Below the pieces are notes generated by a model that saw only the letters and a program-made list of their open reading frames with translations, ran no database searches and was not told where the DNA came from. This document shows, piece after piece, positions 17,460-26,361 of a stretch of DNA of 62,015 nucleotides; positions within the stretch are counted from its first letter, which is position 1; each line of letters begins with the position of its first letter. Origin of the DNA: Phycisphaerae bacterium (GTDB taxonomy: Bacteria > Planctomycetota > Phycisphaerae > Sedimentisphaerales > Anaerobacaceae); contig JADHXR010000021.1 of assembly GCA_016782865.1 (NCBI GenBank), forward strand, positions 1 to 62,015. Direction: 5' to 3'. The position numbers and the translations under genes are program-made.

Positions 17460-18986
17460 ATGCCAAGAGAGATGCTCATAAATGTGGCTGAGAGCGAGGA
17501 GTGCAGAGTAGCGGTCGTCGAGAACGGCTGCCTCGAAGAGCTGTATGTCGAACGTGCCAGCCTGGGCACGCACGTCGGCAATATTCACAAAGGAAAAGTC
17601 GTAAACATCGAGGCCGGCATACAGGCGGCGTTCATAGACTTTGGTGTCGGGAAAAACGGTTTTCTTCACATAAGCGACCTGCATCCCCGGTACTTTTCCA
17701 GGGCCGGCGGCAAGCACGTCGAAACGATTGGCAGGCGCAAATCGCTCAAGGAGCGGCCGCCCATCCAGGATTGTCTTCGCAAGGGCAAGGAAATCGTCGT
17801 GCAGGTGACAAAGGAAGGCATAAAGACCAAGGGCGCGACCCTCAGCACTTACGTGGCTCTGCCGGGCAAGTACCTGGTCATGATGCCCTGGATGCGAAAG
17901 CACGGCGTCTCGCACAAAATCGAAGACGAAGACGAGCGCAGAAGACTGCGCCAGATTCTAGAGGAGATCGAGCCGCCGAAAGGGCGAGGCTTCATCATCA
18001 GGACGGCGGGACAGGGGGCCTCGAAGAGGGACGTACAAAATGATTTGAGGTACCTCAGTCGGTTGTGGAGAGCCATTGAAAAACGCATAGAAACCGAAGG
18101 CGCCCCGGGCGAGCTTTATCAGGAATCGGATCTGGTTATCAGGGCGCTGAGGGATGTTTTCAACAGTAAGATAACCAGAATAGTGTGTGACTCGGAAAGC
18201 GTGGTGCGCAAGATCATGGAGTTCTTCTCCATCGCTACTCCTCGCGTGAAACGAAGAGTGACGTATTACGACGGCAAAGTCCCGCTGTTCCACAAATACA
18301 AGATCGAGAGTGAAATCGCGAAGGTCCAGTCCCGCAGGGTAGAGCTTAAGGGCGGCGGTTCGATCATAATCGAGCAAACCGAGGCACTGGTCTCGATTGA
18401 CGTCAACAGCGGCCGGTATCGCAAGCAGGAAAACGCCGAGGAGACTGCCTATGACAGCAATATAGAAGCGGCGACGGAGATTGCCCGCCAGCTTCGACTG
18501 CGAGATCTCGGCGGACTGATTATCTGCGATTTCATCGATATGCGCAATGCCAGGCACCGCAAAGACGTGGAAAGAGCTTTTCGGTCCGCCGTCAAGGCCG
18601 ACCGCGCCCGCGCGCGAGTATTGAGCATAAGCAGGTTCGGCGTCGTGGAAATGACGCGTCAGAGAATGCGGCCGTCGCTGCAGTCCAGCACGTACCTGGC
18701 CTGTCCCAACTGCGGCGGATCGGGTTTTGTCAAGAGCCATGAATCGCTGGCTCTCGAAATTATCCGCCTGTTGAATCTCTCGGCGTCCAAGGATCAGATA
18801 AAGCGCATCGAACTGTTTGTTTCGCCTGAGGTAGCCGACTACCTCCAGAACATGAAGAGAGTGGCGCTTGCGCAAATCGAGGCGCACAGCGATAAGCGTG
18901 TAATCATTCATGCGGCGTCCGATTACTCCGGCGAAAAGACCGATCTGATCTGCTATAACGAGAGAGGCAGCGTTATAAAATTGTAG
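17460..18986 (+). CDS. rng: Ribonuclease G/E family endoribonuclease
   Basis: This endoribonuclease takes part in rRNA maturation and mRNA turnover. Residues 1-120 hold the N-terminal RNase H-like fold with an inserted S1 domain (GNIHKGKVVNIEAGIQAAFI, NGFLHISDLHP). The catalytic core near residues 310-360 has SIDVNSGRYRKQENAEET and GGLIICDFIDM, supplying the two metal-binding Asp residues. The Zn-link Cys motif is CPNCGGSG near residue 415, followed by the small dimerisation domain. At 508 residues it matches RNase G rather than full RNase E, since there is no long disordered C-terminal scaffold. It follows the DUF2344 gene. The restriction endonuclease gene starts 9 nt after its stop, so that module may be transcribed from the same promoter. 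Confidence 0.93.
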   Translation: MPREMLINVAESEECRVAVVENGCLEELYVERASLGTHVGNIHKGKVVNIEAGIQAAFIDFGVGKNGFLHISDLHPRYFSRAGGKHVETIGRRKSLKERPPIQDCLRKGKEIVVQVTKEGIKTKGATLSTYVALPGKYLVMMPWMRKHGVSHKIEDEDERRRLRQILEEIEPPKGRGFIIRTAGQGASKRDVQNDLRYLSRLWRAIEKRIETEGAPGELYQESDLVIRALRDVFNSKITRIVCDSESVVRKIMEFFSIATPRVKRRVTYYDGKVPLFHKYKIESEIAKVQSRRVELKGGGSIIIEQTEALVSIDVNSGRYRKQENAEETAYDSNIEAATEIARQLRLRDLGGLIICDFIDMRNARHRKDVERAFRSAVKADRARARVLSISRFGVVEMTRQRMRPSLQSSTYLACPNCGGSGFVKSHESLALEIIRLLNLSASKDQIKRIELFVSPEVADYLQNMKRVALAQIEAHSDKRVIIHAASDYSGEKTDLICYNERGSVIKL

Positions 18987-18995
18987 ATCGAACTC

Positions 18996-19649
18996 ATGAA
19001 ACAGGAACTGACCATTGAACTTCTTTGCAGGGAGGCAGGCGTTTTCGCTGAATCGGAATCCGGCCACAAGGAGTCTTCGATCTTTGGCGTTACGGATGGA
19101 AAGGCTGTAGGCACTTATTTGGAGCACAAGTTTCAGGCGTACCTTTGTGAAGAATACACATATGAGGAAGGCAGTTCCGCCAGGGGCATCGATTTTCCGG
19201 AACTAGGGGTGGACATGAAGGTAACGAGCATAAAGCAGCCACAGTCCTCGTGCCCTTTCAAGAACGCAAGACAGAAGATATTCGGCTTAGGATATTCACT
19301 GTTGCTGTTTGTGTACGAGAAGACAGATGATCAGGAAACACGAACGGCAAGACTCAACATTTTGCATAGTGTCTTTATAGAAACAGAGAGAACCGCAGAC
19401 TATCAAATCACTACCGGGATACTCAAAATCATCGAGAACAACGGAAACGGGGACGACATTGTCGCATTCATGCAAGATCGTTTGCTTCCTGTTGAAGAGA
19501 TACAGGCCTCGCAGATTGCCGATGAGATTACCGCGAATCCGCCGAACATTGGATATCTGACTATTTCCAACGCCCTTCAGTGGAGATTACAATACCGGCG
19601 TGCAATTGAGGAAGCCGGCAAGGTGGACGGAATCTATAGGATTCGCTAA
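18996..19649 (+). CDS. Type II restriction endonuclease (PD-(D/E)XK-like)
   Basis: This is the predicted nuclease half of a restriction-modification pair; the recognition sequence is unknown. It starts 9 nt after the RNase G stop and ends 4 nt before the methyltransferase start. The likely active site is in the N-terminal half: a Glu in GTYLEHKFQAYL, then SARGIDFPELGVDMKVTS, where the Asp and the VDMK segment resemble the D...(D/E)xK arrangement of type II enzymes. The remainder is mixed alpha/beta (FGLGYSLLLFVYEK, QITTGILKIIENN) and ends with a basic tail. The size of 217 residues is typical for simple type II nucleases. The family assignment is inferred from the motif and the adjacent methyltransferase; no precise relative is recognised. 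Base composition looks less GC-rich than the flanking housekeeping genes, in line with acquisition by transfer. Confidence 0.72.
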   Translation: MKQELTIELLCREAGVFAESESGHKESSIFGVTDGKAVGTYLEHKFQAYLCEEYTYEEGSSARGIDFPELGVDMKVTSIKQPQSSCPFKNARQKIFGLGYSLLLFVYEKTDDQETRTARLNILHSVFIETERTADYQITTGILKIIENNGNGDDIVAFMQDRLLPVEEIQASQIADEITANPPNIGYLTISNALQWRLQYRRAIEEAGKVDGIYRIR

Positions 19650-19653
19650 GATT

Positions 19654-21192
19654 ATGACAGTTAGAAAGAAGAGCAAAAGGAAAGCGGAGTTTGGTGATTT
19701 CCAGACGCCCATTGAACTTGCCCGTGATGTCTGTTCTGTATTGCTCCAACACGGTATGGAACCTGTGAGCATTCTTGAACCGACCTGTGGCAAGGGAAGC
19801 TTTATTCTCGCCGCCCTCGAGCTTCTACCGACCGTCCGCAACATTGCTGGAATTGACATTAATAGTGAGCACATAGAAGTTGCTTGCTCTTCTGTCGAAA
19901 AGTCAGCTCCTGCTGGCGTATCGACACGTATCGTAAGCGAGGATTTTTTTGCTGTGAACTGGCATGATGTGCTTGGGTCCTTGCCTGATCCTCTTCTTGT
20001 GATAGGCAATCCTCCTTGGATTACAAATGCTGAACTTGGGCGCATTGGAGGCTGCAATCTTCCCGACAAGTCCAATTTCCAGAACCATAGGGGAATAGAC
20101 GCGATCACTGGAAATAGCAATTTTGACATTTCTGAATGGATGTTGAACAAGGCGATCGAATGGCTCAGCGGAAGGGAAGCTATGCTGGCAATGCTCTGTA
20201 AAACTGCCGTCGCGAGAAAAGTCCTCCGCTGCGCTTGGAAAAGTGGACAACATCTAAAGAAATCAAAGCTTTTTCATATCGACACTGCCAGATATTTTGG
20301 CGCTGCTGTAGATGCGTGCCTTCTTATTGTTACTGCCTCGGCCTCAAATGGGAATTTCGACTGCCAAGTCTATGGTAGCCTAAAGGCTGCTTGCCCGACC
20401 GTGACTTTTGGATACCGACAGGGGCGTCTTGTGGCAGACATCACACGTTTTGAGAATTGCAGGCATTTTGAGGGAAAGGAACGCTACAAATGGAGGTCCG
20501 GCATCAAACATGATTGTGCTAAGGTTATGGAATTCCGTAAGGAAATCGCCGGATACAGAAATGGTTGTGGGGAACTTGTAGATTTGGAGGACGATTATCT
20601 ATATCCTATGTTCAAGAGTTCAGGCATTGCAAACGGTTGTGACCAACGGGCGACTCGCTGGATGCTCGTTCCTCAACGCATTGTGGGTGAAAACACACGT
20701 CAAATCCGCCAATCAGCTCCTAAGACTTGGCAGTACCTGCAGACGCATGCTCAGTTGCTTGATAGGCGTGCCAGTTCGGTTTACCGTGATCGTCCTCGCT
20801 TCTCAGTATTCGGGGTGGGCGACTATTCTTTTGCTCCCTGGAAGGTTGGAATCTCTGGATTCTACAAGAAGCTGGATTTCAATGTTGTCAGCCCATATGG
20901 GAAGAAACCTGTTGTTCTTGACGATACATGTTATTTTCTTGCCTGCAAAACCAGGGAGGAGGCCGTCTTTATCGCTGAACTTCTGAACTCGGATATCGCA
21001 AAGGATTTTTTCTCTGCGTTTGTCTTCTGGGATGAGAAACGCCCTATCACCGTGCGCTTACTTAAGCGGCTGGACCTTTTGGTCCTTGCGCGGGAACTCG
21101 GCATGGAAGAGACTATGCAGGGGTTTCTTGATCAATATCCCCGAAACTACGACCAGCCATTACTATTCTCAGGAAGTTCCTTCAGTTCCTAA
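19654..21192 (+). CDS. Type II DNA adenine-N6 methyltransferase
   Basis: This enzyme methylates adenine in the recognition site of the adjacent nuclease, protecting host DNA. The start at 19654, 4 nt after the nuclease stop, fits the domain boundaries; an upstream in-frame start would overlap the nuclease gene. Conserved motifs appear in gamma-class order: FGDFQTP (motif X) near residue 14, SILEPTCGKGSFI (motif I, AdoMet binding) near 39-51, GIDINSEHIE (motif II), and IGNPPW (catalytic motif IV) at about 117-122. The C-terminal half (WMLVPQRIVGENTR, FSVFGVGDYSFAPWKVGISG) is the probable target-recognition region, as in M.TaqI/Eco57I-like enzymes. It is 512 residues long and appears intact. 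With the nuclease it forms a two-gene module placed between rng and kdsD. Confidence 0.87.
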   Translation: MTVRKKSKRKAEFGDFQTPIELARDVCSVLLQHGMEPVSILEPTCGKGSFILAALELLPTVRNIAGIDINSEHIEVACSSVEKSAPAGVSTRIVSEDFFAVNWHDVLGSLPDPLLVIGNPPWITNAELGRIGGCNLPDKSNFQNHRGIDAITGNSNFDISEWMLNKAIEWLSGREAMLAMLCKTAVARKVLRCAWKSGQHLKKSKLFHIDTARYFGAAVDACLLIVTASASNGNFDCQVYGSLKAACPTVTFGYRQGRLVADITRFENCRHFEGKERYKWRSGIKHDCAKVMEFRKEIAGYRNGCGELVDLEDDYLYPMFKSSGIANGCDQRATRWMLVPQRIVGENTRQIRQSAPKTWQYLQTHAQLLDRRASSVYRDRPRFSVFGVGDYSFAPWKVGISGFYKKLDFNVVSPYGKKPVVLDDTCYFLACKTREEAVFIAELLNSDIAKDFFSAFVFWDEKRPITVRLLKRLDLLVLARELGMEETMQGFLDQYPRNYDQPLLFSGSSFSS

Positions 21193-21224
21193 CTGCGGTA
21201 TCGGAAATCAGGAGTGGCAAATAC

Positions 21225-22202
21225 GTGAAATTTGATCTTGAATATGCGCGGCAGGTAATCGATGCTGAGGCTGAGGCGATTGCTTCTGTCGGACCTATAG
21301 TAAATGAGTCTTTCGCCCGGGCGTGTGAGATGATTCGCGACTGCACCGGCTCCTGCATAGTCAGCGGCATCGGCAAAGCAGGGATAATCGGGCAAAAGAT
21401 CAGCGCCACTCTGGCCTCGACCGGCACGCCGAGCCATTTCCTTCATCCGGCCGAGGCCGTCCACGGCGATCTGGGTAGGCTGCGCGAAAGCGACGTGGTG
21501 ATAGTCCTCAGCTACGGCGGCGAAACCGACGAGGTCATCAGGTTGATAAACCTTCTCAAGCAGTTGGGGATAGCGTTAATATCGATAACGGGCGAGAGTG
21601 AATCGACCCTGGGCAAACACAGTGACGTCGTGCTGTGCATGGGGCAAATGAACGAGGCCTGCCCGCTGGGTGTTGCCCCGAGTGTTTCCACCACCTGCAT
21701 GCTGGCGATCGGTGACGCACTTGCTTTTACTATTATGAAAGCGCGCGAATTCAGCGTCGAGGACTACGTCAGATTCCACCCGGGCGGCTCGCTTGGCGCC
21801 AAGCTGATGACAGTCGACCAATCGATGATGTTCAGGCCAGGCGAGAAACTTCCTCTTGCTGAAGTCTCTGATACGATAAAACGCCTGCTCGAAAAGACCG
21901 ACGATCTGAAGCGCCATGGGGCTGTTATGGTTGTCGGCAAAGACGGGACATTGGCGGGTATCATCACCGACGCCGATCTGCGCCGCCTTGTGACAAGGCA
22001 CGGGCAGGAGGCTTTCGATTTCAAAGCCGGTGATGTTATGACCGCTGACTGCAAGAGAATAAGGGCCGACGCCCTCGCGGCAGAGGCGACAGCCCTCTTC
22101 CATAAGTACAGAATTGACGAGTTGCCTGTGGTCGATGCGAACAACAAACCCGTCGGCCTGATCGACGTGCAGGATATCGTCACAATTAAAGTCGTAGGGT
22201 AA
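21225..22202 (+). CDS. kdsD: Arabinose-5-phosphate isomerase (KpsF/GutQ family)
   Basis: This enzyme converts ribulose 5-phosphate to arabinose 5-phosphate, the first committed step to KDO for lipopolysaccharide. An N-terminal SIS domain (residues ~30-180) carries IVSGIGKAGIIGQKI, STGTPSHFLHPAEAVHGDLG and LSYGGETDEV, with HPGGSLGAKL at its end. A pair of CBS domains occupies ~205-325 (MVVGKDGTLAGIITDADLRR; YRIDELPVVDANNKPVGLID). The length of 325 is standard. Together with kdsC and the LptC-like gene downstream it forms an LPS inner-core block, which supports the identification over sugar-specific GutQ paralogues. The restriction-modification module sits directly upstream, with only 32 nt separating the genes. 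Confidence 0.94.
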   Translation: MKFDLEYARQVIDAEAEAIASVGPIVNESFARACEMIRDCTGSCIVSGIGKAGIIGQKISATLASTGTPSHFLHPAEAVHGDLGRLRESDVVIVLSYGGETDEVIRLINLLKQLGIALISITGESESTLGKHSDVVLCMGQMNEACPLGVAPSVSTTCMLAIGDALAFTIMKAREFSVEDYVRFHPGGSLGAKLMTVDQSMMFRPGEKLPLAEVSDTIKRLLEKTDDLKRHGAVMVVGKDGTLAGIITDADLRRLVTRHGQEAFDFKAGDVMTADCKRIRADALAAEATALFHKYRIDELPVVDANNKPVGLIDVQDIVTIKVVG

Positions 22203-22204
22203 GT

Positions 22205-22350
22205 GGAAGTTCAAAATGAAAAAATCAAAATGCAAAATGACAAATGAAAATTCAAAAATAGAGTTTGCTCCGGCTTGTCTTGTGCTGTGGCGAGGACATT
22301 TTGCTTTTTGATATGTAGCTTTGATATTCAATTTTTTATATTTGATCTTG
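22205..22350. repeat. AT-rich intergenic inverted repeat between kdsD and kdsC
   Basis: The left part is a run of AAAATG/CAAAA units and the right part mirrors it (ATTTTG/TTTGAT units). For example TCAAAATGCAAAATGAC near 22224 can pair with GACATTTTGCTTTTTGA near 22296, and further pairs extend outward. Similar TTTGATATTTGATC-type sequence occurs near 16600. It looks like a dispersed hairpin-forming element inside the operon; possible effects on mRNA processing are speculative. Confidence 0.5.
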
Positions 22351-22352
22351 TT

Positions 22353-22865
22353 ATGGTGGACCTTGCAGACATACAGTTATTGGCCCTGGATGTAGACGGT
22401 GTCCTGACCGATGGTACGTTGATAATCAGCTCCGACGGCAGCGAGAGCAAACTCTTCAATTCGCTGGACGGCCACGGGCTTCGCATGTGGCAGCGCGCGG
22501 GATTGAAGGTTGCTCTGATCAGTGGCAGGGAGTCGGCGTCGACGCAGTTGCGGGCCGAACAGTTGGGAATCGAGTACGTATTTCAGGATTGTCATTTCAA
22601 GCTGCCTGTGATCGAGAGACTTCTCGAGCATATTGACCTGGCGCCGGAGAAGGTCGCCTACATCGGCGATGATTTGCCTGATTTGCCGGTGATGCGATAT
22701 GTTGGATTCGCAGTCGCGGTCGCCAATGCGGTGGATGAGGTCAAGCGGTATGCCGATTACGTTACCGTTCGGCCCGGGGGCGGCGGCGCCGTGCGGGAGG
22801 TAATAGAATACATACTCAAAGGTACGGACAAATGGCAAGAACTTATGGAAAGGTATTTGCCGTAA
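22353..22865 (+). CDS. kdsC: 3-deoxy-D-manno-octulosonate 8-phosphate phosphatase (HAD superfamily)
   Basis: This enzyme removes phosphate from KDO 8-phosphate to give KDO. The protein begins MVDLADIQLLALDVDGVLTD, where DVDGVLTDG is the HAD motif I with nucleophile and acid/base Asp. LISGRES is motif II (Ser), and YIGDDLPDLPVMRYVGFAV holds the motif IV acidic residues. At 170 residues it matches the small cap-less tetrameric KdsC. The start at 22353 is chosen from family alignment; no Shine-Dalgarno is visible there and an upstream in-frame start would translate repeat sequence. It is the middle gene of kdsD-kdsC-lptC on the plus strand, 21 nt before the next gene. Confidence 0.92.
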   Translation: MVDLADIQLLALDVDGVLTDGTLIISSDGSESKLFNSLDGHGLRMWQRAGLKVALISGRESASTQLRAEQLGIEYVFQDCHFKLPVIERLLEHIDLAPEKVAYIGDDLPDLPVMRYVGFAVAVANAVDEVKRYADYVTVRPGGGGAVREVIEYILKGTDKWQELMERYLP

Positions 22866-22886
22866 CGGCGAAAAGAGGCAGTTGAG

Positions 22887-25481
22887 ATGCGAAAACTCCT
22901 TGTCGGCTTTATTTCCCTGGGTGTTGTGTTTGCAGCGTATGTGCTGTACACCGGTCTGAGCGATACGCCCACGCTCAGAACCGATCCGGGAGCCGAATTC
23001 ATTGAGCCTGCCGCCGACAGCAACGTCGGTGGTTTTGACAGTGGGGTCGGCAAGATAGGCGACGTCGGGCTTGGCCCGGTGCGAAAAGCCAAGTACATTA
23101 CGCTTAACAAGGAGACAAAGGCAGTTGAGCGTGAATGGGGATTTGAAAAGCTCCTGCACGAAGACCGGGATTTTTGGGAGCTTGAGAAGACCTACATGAA
23201 CGTCTATCAGCGGAATTTCAAATGCTACATCACCGCCGACAAGGGAAAGGTTCGGGTCGAGACCGCGGTAGGAAGAACGACCCCCAAGGACGCAACGTTT
23301 AGCGGAAATGTGGTCATCCATGTTTTGCCTGAGGAGTCAAGCGACATGAAAGAAAGTCATGTCTACCTCGATGACATGACTTTTCTGAGTGAAAGATCGC
23401 AACTTTCGACGGCCGGTCCGGTTGAATTTGTCTCAGACGACGTCCATATGCTCGGCACAGGGCTGGAGATTATCTTCAACGACCAGAGCGACCGCCTCGA
23501 ATTCTTCAGGATAGTTGATCTGGAAAGTCTGCGCCTCAAAGGCTCTCAGGCGGCGATGTTTTCGAGCGGTAAAACCGAGACATCCGCTGAAACCGTCGCC
23601 CAAGCCGAGACGGAGCAGCCGGACGAGACGGTCGTAGCCGCCGGCCCCGAAAAAAATGCGGGACAATTGCCTCAAGGCGCTCGGCCGCAGATCGAGCAGA
23701 AACAAGGTGTGTTTTACGAATGTGTGCTTAGCAGGAACGTACTGATCGAGACTCCGGATGAATTGATTTTCGCTGATCAGAGAATTCTCATCAGCAACAT
23801 CTTCTGGTCCAAGGATTCGGCCGGGCTTTCCGGTGAGGCTGAGCCCGGCGATGTGAATGATACTGAAGCAGTTGCCGCGGCCGGCGAAGAAGACCGCGAT
23901 GTCGATCCCAATAGCTTCCCGGCAGATAACGCAGGCGATCCGAACGTTATTGTTGCGGCGTCGGGCGAGCCCAATATAGGCGTCCCGGCACCCGGCGACC
24001 CGAACGAATCGCCTGATGAAACCATAGAGATTGTCGTAACCTGTGACAACGGCCTTGTCCTCGTGCCGATGGATACTGCCAGATCGCTCGACGAATACAT
24101 GCAGGGTCCCGATGAGCCGGCGGTATCGGCCGGCGGCCGTATCGAGCAGATCGGCCGCGACACGGAGCGAACGGTGTTCCTGGCCCCGCGAATTGACTAC
24201 AATGCAGTTACAGGAGACGTTGTCGCCGACGGCTTCTCGCAGCTTACGTTCTATGCCCGCAACTCGGCGGGCGCCGAGGCCAACGAACCGCCCGTGCCGA
24301 CAAAGATAACCGCCCGCGACAGAGTAGAGTTCTTCCAGACGACGAATCAGGTCGTCTTCAAAGGCGATTGTCAGGGGACAATGCCTCAGGACGGTTTGAC
24401 CGAGCAAAGAAACGTGACGTTTTTGTCGCCGGAGATAACCGTAAATCTGCCGGCGGACAAATCCGAACGACCCGATGTTCTCGCCGGCGGCCCGGCCAAG
24501 CTCACGTTTTACATGCAGGACGCGAACGACACAGATGCCGTGCAGGACGCAAACGTCCCCAAGATTCCAAACGAGCCGATCCCTGTCACGGTAACCGCGC
24601 AGAAACAGGCGAGATTCTCGGGAGCCACGAATCAGATCATTTTCGAAGACGATTGCCGGTGTACGACGATCCGAGAGGATCCGAACGGCGTGACGCAATA
24701 CTTGCTCTCGTCGGAGCTGATAACAGTCGATTTGCCCGAAGATACGAATGATCGCTCGTCCAAGCCGACCGCCAGGATTGAACGGCTGACCGCAACCGGC
24801 GGCGTGGTCCGGCTCGCAACAACCAAGACGGCGAGGCCCGATCCCAATCAAGCCGGATACGTCTCGGATGCCAACGCTGTAGAATTGCTCGGCGGCGTCG
24901 AGTTGAAATGCAGCCGGGTTGACTACGATCCTGTCCGCGGCCTGTTCGTGGCTGCCGGGCCCCCTGCGGAAATACGGATGGACAACTCCAGAGTCAGCGT
25001 CACTGAGCCCGAGCCCAACGCCTTGAGTCTGAGCGAACCATGCTATGTGCTCATACAGAATTTTGACACTCTGAAATACTTCATCGGCGAGAACCGTATT
25101 GTCGCCGATGCCGGCGGCAGCGGTGTGTTGTGGCTCCAGTACGTCCCTGTTGTCGATGGCGAGTATGATTTAGATGCTACGACTATAGCAAGTGCTCCAC
25201 ATGTTGAGGCTTTCCTTGCCGAGACGGCCGACGGTCAGACCGAACTGTCAACTCTGACCGCGACAGGAGGAATTGCCTTTGACGATGATACCAAAAACAG
25301 CATTTTTCTTGGCAGTAAATTGTTCTACGACCACAAGACCTCGATCATGAAGATTACAGGCGATGCGTCCAGACCCTGCCTTTGCAACGGTGTCCTCGTC
25401 GATGAGATTGAGTACAACGTAACTACGGGTAAACTCGAATTCGAAGTCGTCGCCCCCGGTGCGATGCAGACAAACGAGTAG
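22887..25481 (+). CDS. Very long LptC/OstA-like periplasmic protein of LPS transport
   Basis: The protein is a predicted membrane-anchored periplasmic component of the lipopolysaccharide bridge. An N-terminal anchor (LLVGFISLGVVFAAYVLYTG) is followed by a region resembling LptC/OstA beta-jellyroll (WELEKTYMNVYQRNFKCYITADKG-type alternation, DATFSGNVVIHVL). At 864 residues it is several times longer than LptC (~190). The extra length contains repeated OstA-like modules: one with ITARDRVEFFQTTNQVVF, and another with VTAQKQARFSGATNQIIF about 100 residues later, each followed by a strand ending in TVNLP or TVDLP. Acidic, Pro/Asp-rich linkers (AGDPNVIVAASGEPNIG) separate modules. Gene order kdsD-kdsC-this supports the assignment. 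No LptA or LptB gene follows in the window. The function of the added modules is inferred only. Confidence 0.8.
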   Translation: MRKLLVGFISLGVVFAAYVLYTGLSDTPTLRTDPGAEFIEPAADSNVGGFDSGVGKIGDVGLGPVRKAKYITLNKETKAVEREWGFEKLLHEDRDFWELEKTYMNVYQRNFKCYITADKGKVRVETAVGRTTPKDATFSGNVVIHVLPEESSDMKESHVYLDDMTFLSERSQLSTAGPVEFVSDDVHMLGTGLEIIFNDQSDRLEFFRIVDLESLRLKGSQAAMFSSGKTETSAETVAQAETEQPDETVVAAGPEKNAGQLPQGARPQIEQKQGVFYECVLSRNVLIETPDELIFADQRILISNIFWSKDSAGLSGEAEPGDVNDTEAVAAAGEEDRDVDPNSFPADNAGDPNVIVAASGEPNIGVPAPGDPNESPDETIEIVVTCDNGLVLVPMDTARSLDEYMQGPDEPAVSAGGRIEQIGRDTERTVFLAPRIDYNAVTGDVVADGFSQLTFYARNSAGAEANEPPVPTKITARDRVEFFQTTNQVVFKGDCQGTMPQDGLTEQRNVTFLSPEITVNLPADKSERPDVLAGGPAKLTFYMQDANDTDAVQDANVPKIPNEPIPVTVTAQKQARFSGATNQIIFEDDCRCTTIREDPNGVTQYLLSSELITVDLPEDTNDRSSKPTARIERLTATGGVVRLATTKTARPDPNQAGYVSDANAVELLGGVELKCSRVDYDPVRGLFVAAGPPAEIRMDNSRVSVTEPEPNALSLSEPCYVLIQNFDTLKYFIGENRIVADAGGSGVLWLQYVPVVDGEYDLDATTIASAPHVEAFLAETADGQTELSTLTATGGIAFDDDTKNSIFLGSKLFYDHKTSIMKITGDASRPCLCNGVLVDEIEYNVTTGKLEFEVVAPGAMQTNE

Positions 25482-25710
25482 CTGGCGGATCACGCCGAAC
25501 GCCGGATAGGCTCTGTCTGACACCCTTTTTCACAGGCCAAAACCCACGTTCTTGTCGGAATTCAGATGAGATGTGCCTGGCGGGATGCAAATATTCTTCT
25601 TGCTTTTTCGGGTAATTTCGGTTATAATTTCCTCAATATGTGTGGGGCTGGCGCCTTTGATCTGGCCATAAGCGTTGCCCATACGGTTTGTCTTCCAGAG
25701 GAAACAGAGT

Positions 25711-26145
25711 ATGGAAAGGCAAGTGGAACTGTATATACAGGGCCTGTCGGATTTAGAGTTGATCGAGTATACAAGAACCGCTACGCACCTTCCGGAAGCC
25801 CTCGAGTTCGCCAGGGTCGAGTTGGCGGGGCGAGAACTGCCCCCCGACCATCTGAAGGATATCGACGAACAGTTGCAGCTACGCAAGGAGGCCCGCGATG
25901 AGGAGGCCCGCGCAATCGCAGCCGAGCCGCTCAATTGGGAATGGCGCATTGCCACCTTTCTCTGCGGCCTGTATTTCGCAATTCCCTTTCTGCTCTTTGT
26001 CCCCGCCTGGCGCAAGTTCCGCGAAGAAGGCGCCGAGCGAAAGTACAAAGAGATGTGGGTCTCCGCTCTGATCGGCTTCTGCCTCCAGCCGATTCTAATC
26101 CTCGTGCGAATCCCACCCTGGAGCTGGCTTAGAGCGCTGATCTAG
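25711..26145 (+). CDS. Small membrane protein of unknown function
   Basis: I do not recognise the family. The start at 25711 has AGAGGA about 8 nt upstream. The N-terminal ~75 residues are acidic and helical (ERQVELYIQGLSDLELIEYT, LKDIDEQLQLRKEARDEEAR), probably a coiled coil or cytoplasmic helical domain. Two hydrophobic segments follow: IATFLCGLYFAIPFLLFVPA and WVSALIGFCLQPILILVRIP, with a basic loop between them. It is 144 residues long. It follows the LptC-like gene by 230 nt on the same strand and may be a separate transcript. Confidence 0.7.
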   Translation: MERQVELYIQGLSDLELIEYTRTATHLPEALEFARVELAGRELPPDHLKDIDEQLQLRKEARDEEARAIAAEPLNWEWRIATFLCGLYFAIPFLLFVPAWRKFREEGAERKYKEMWVSALIGFCLQPILILVRIPPWSWLRALI

Positions 26146-26361
26146 GCAAAATCAAGAATTCCAAAGCTCCAAGCCGTGACGAAATGCGGTTCTTGCCTGG
26201 CCGGTCACTCTGGTACGGCTCGTTCATTCATTCTGCGGCTGGGCGTCCTTCCGGTCGAAACACCCTCTTTGCCATATCGAGCGTAGCCGAGAGATCTGAC
26301 TTATGGACGAAACAATCACATCAGTCCGGCAGGCCGGGCAACTGGATTGCCTATTCGCAAC

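Noticed and set aside
17958..19127. 389-codon minus-strand frame opposite RNase G/E
   Set aside because: Shadow of rng; RNase G/E motifs on the plus strand are unequivocal.
23433..24851. 472-codon minus-strand frame opposite the LptC-like gene
   Set aside because: Mirror of a GC-rich coding sequence; no domains, and the plus-strand gene is supported by operon context.
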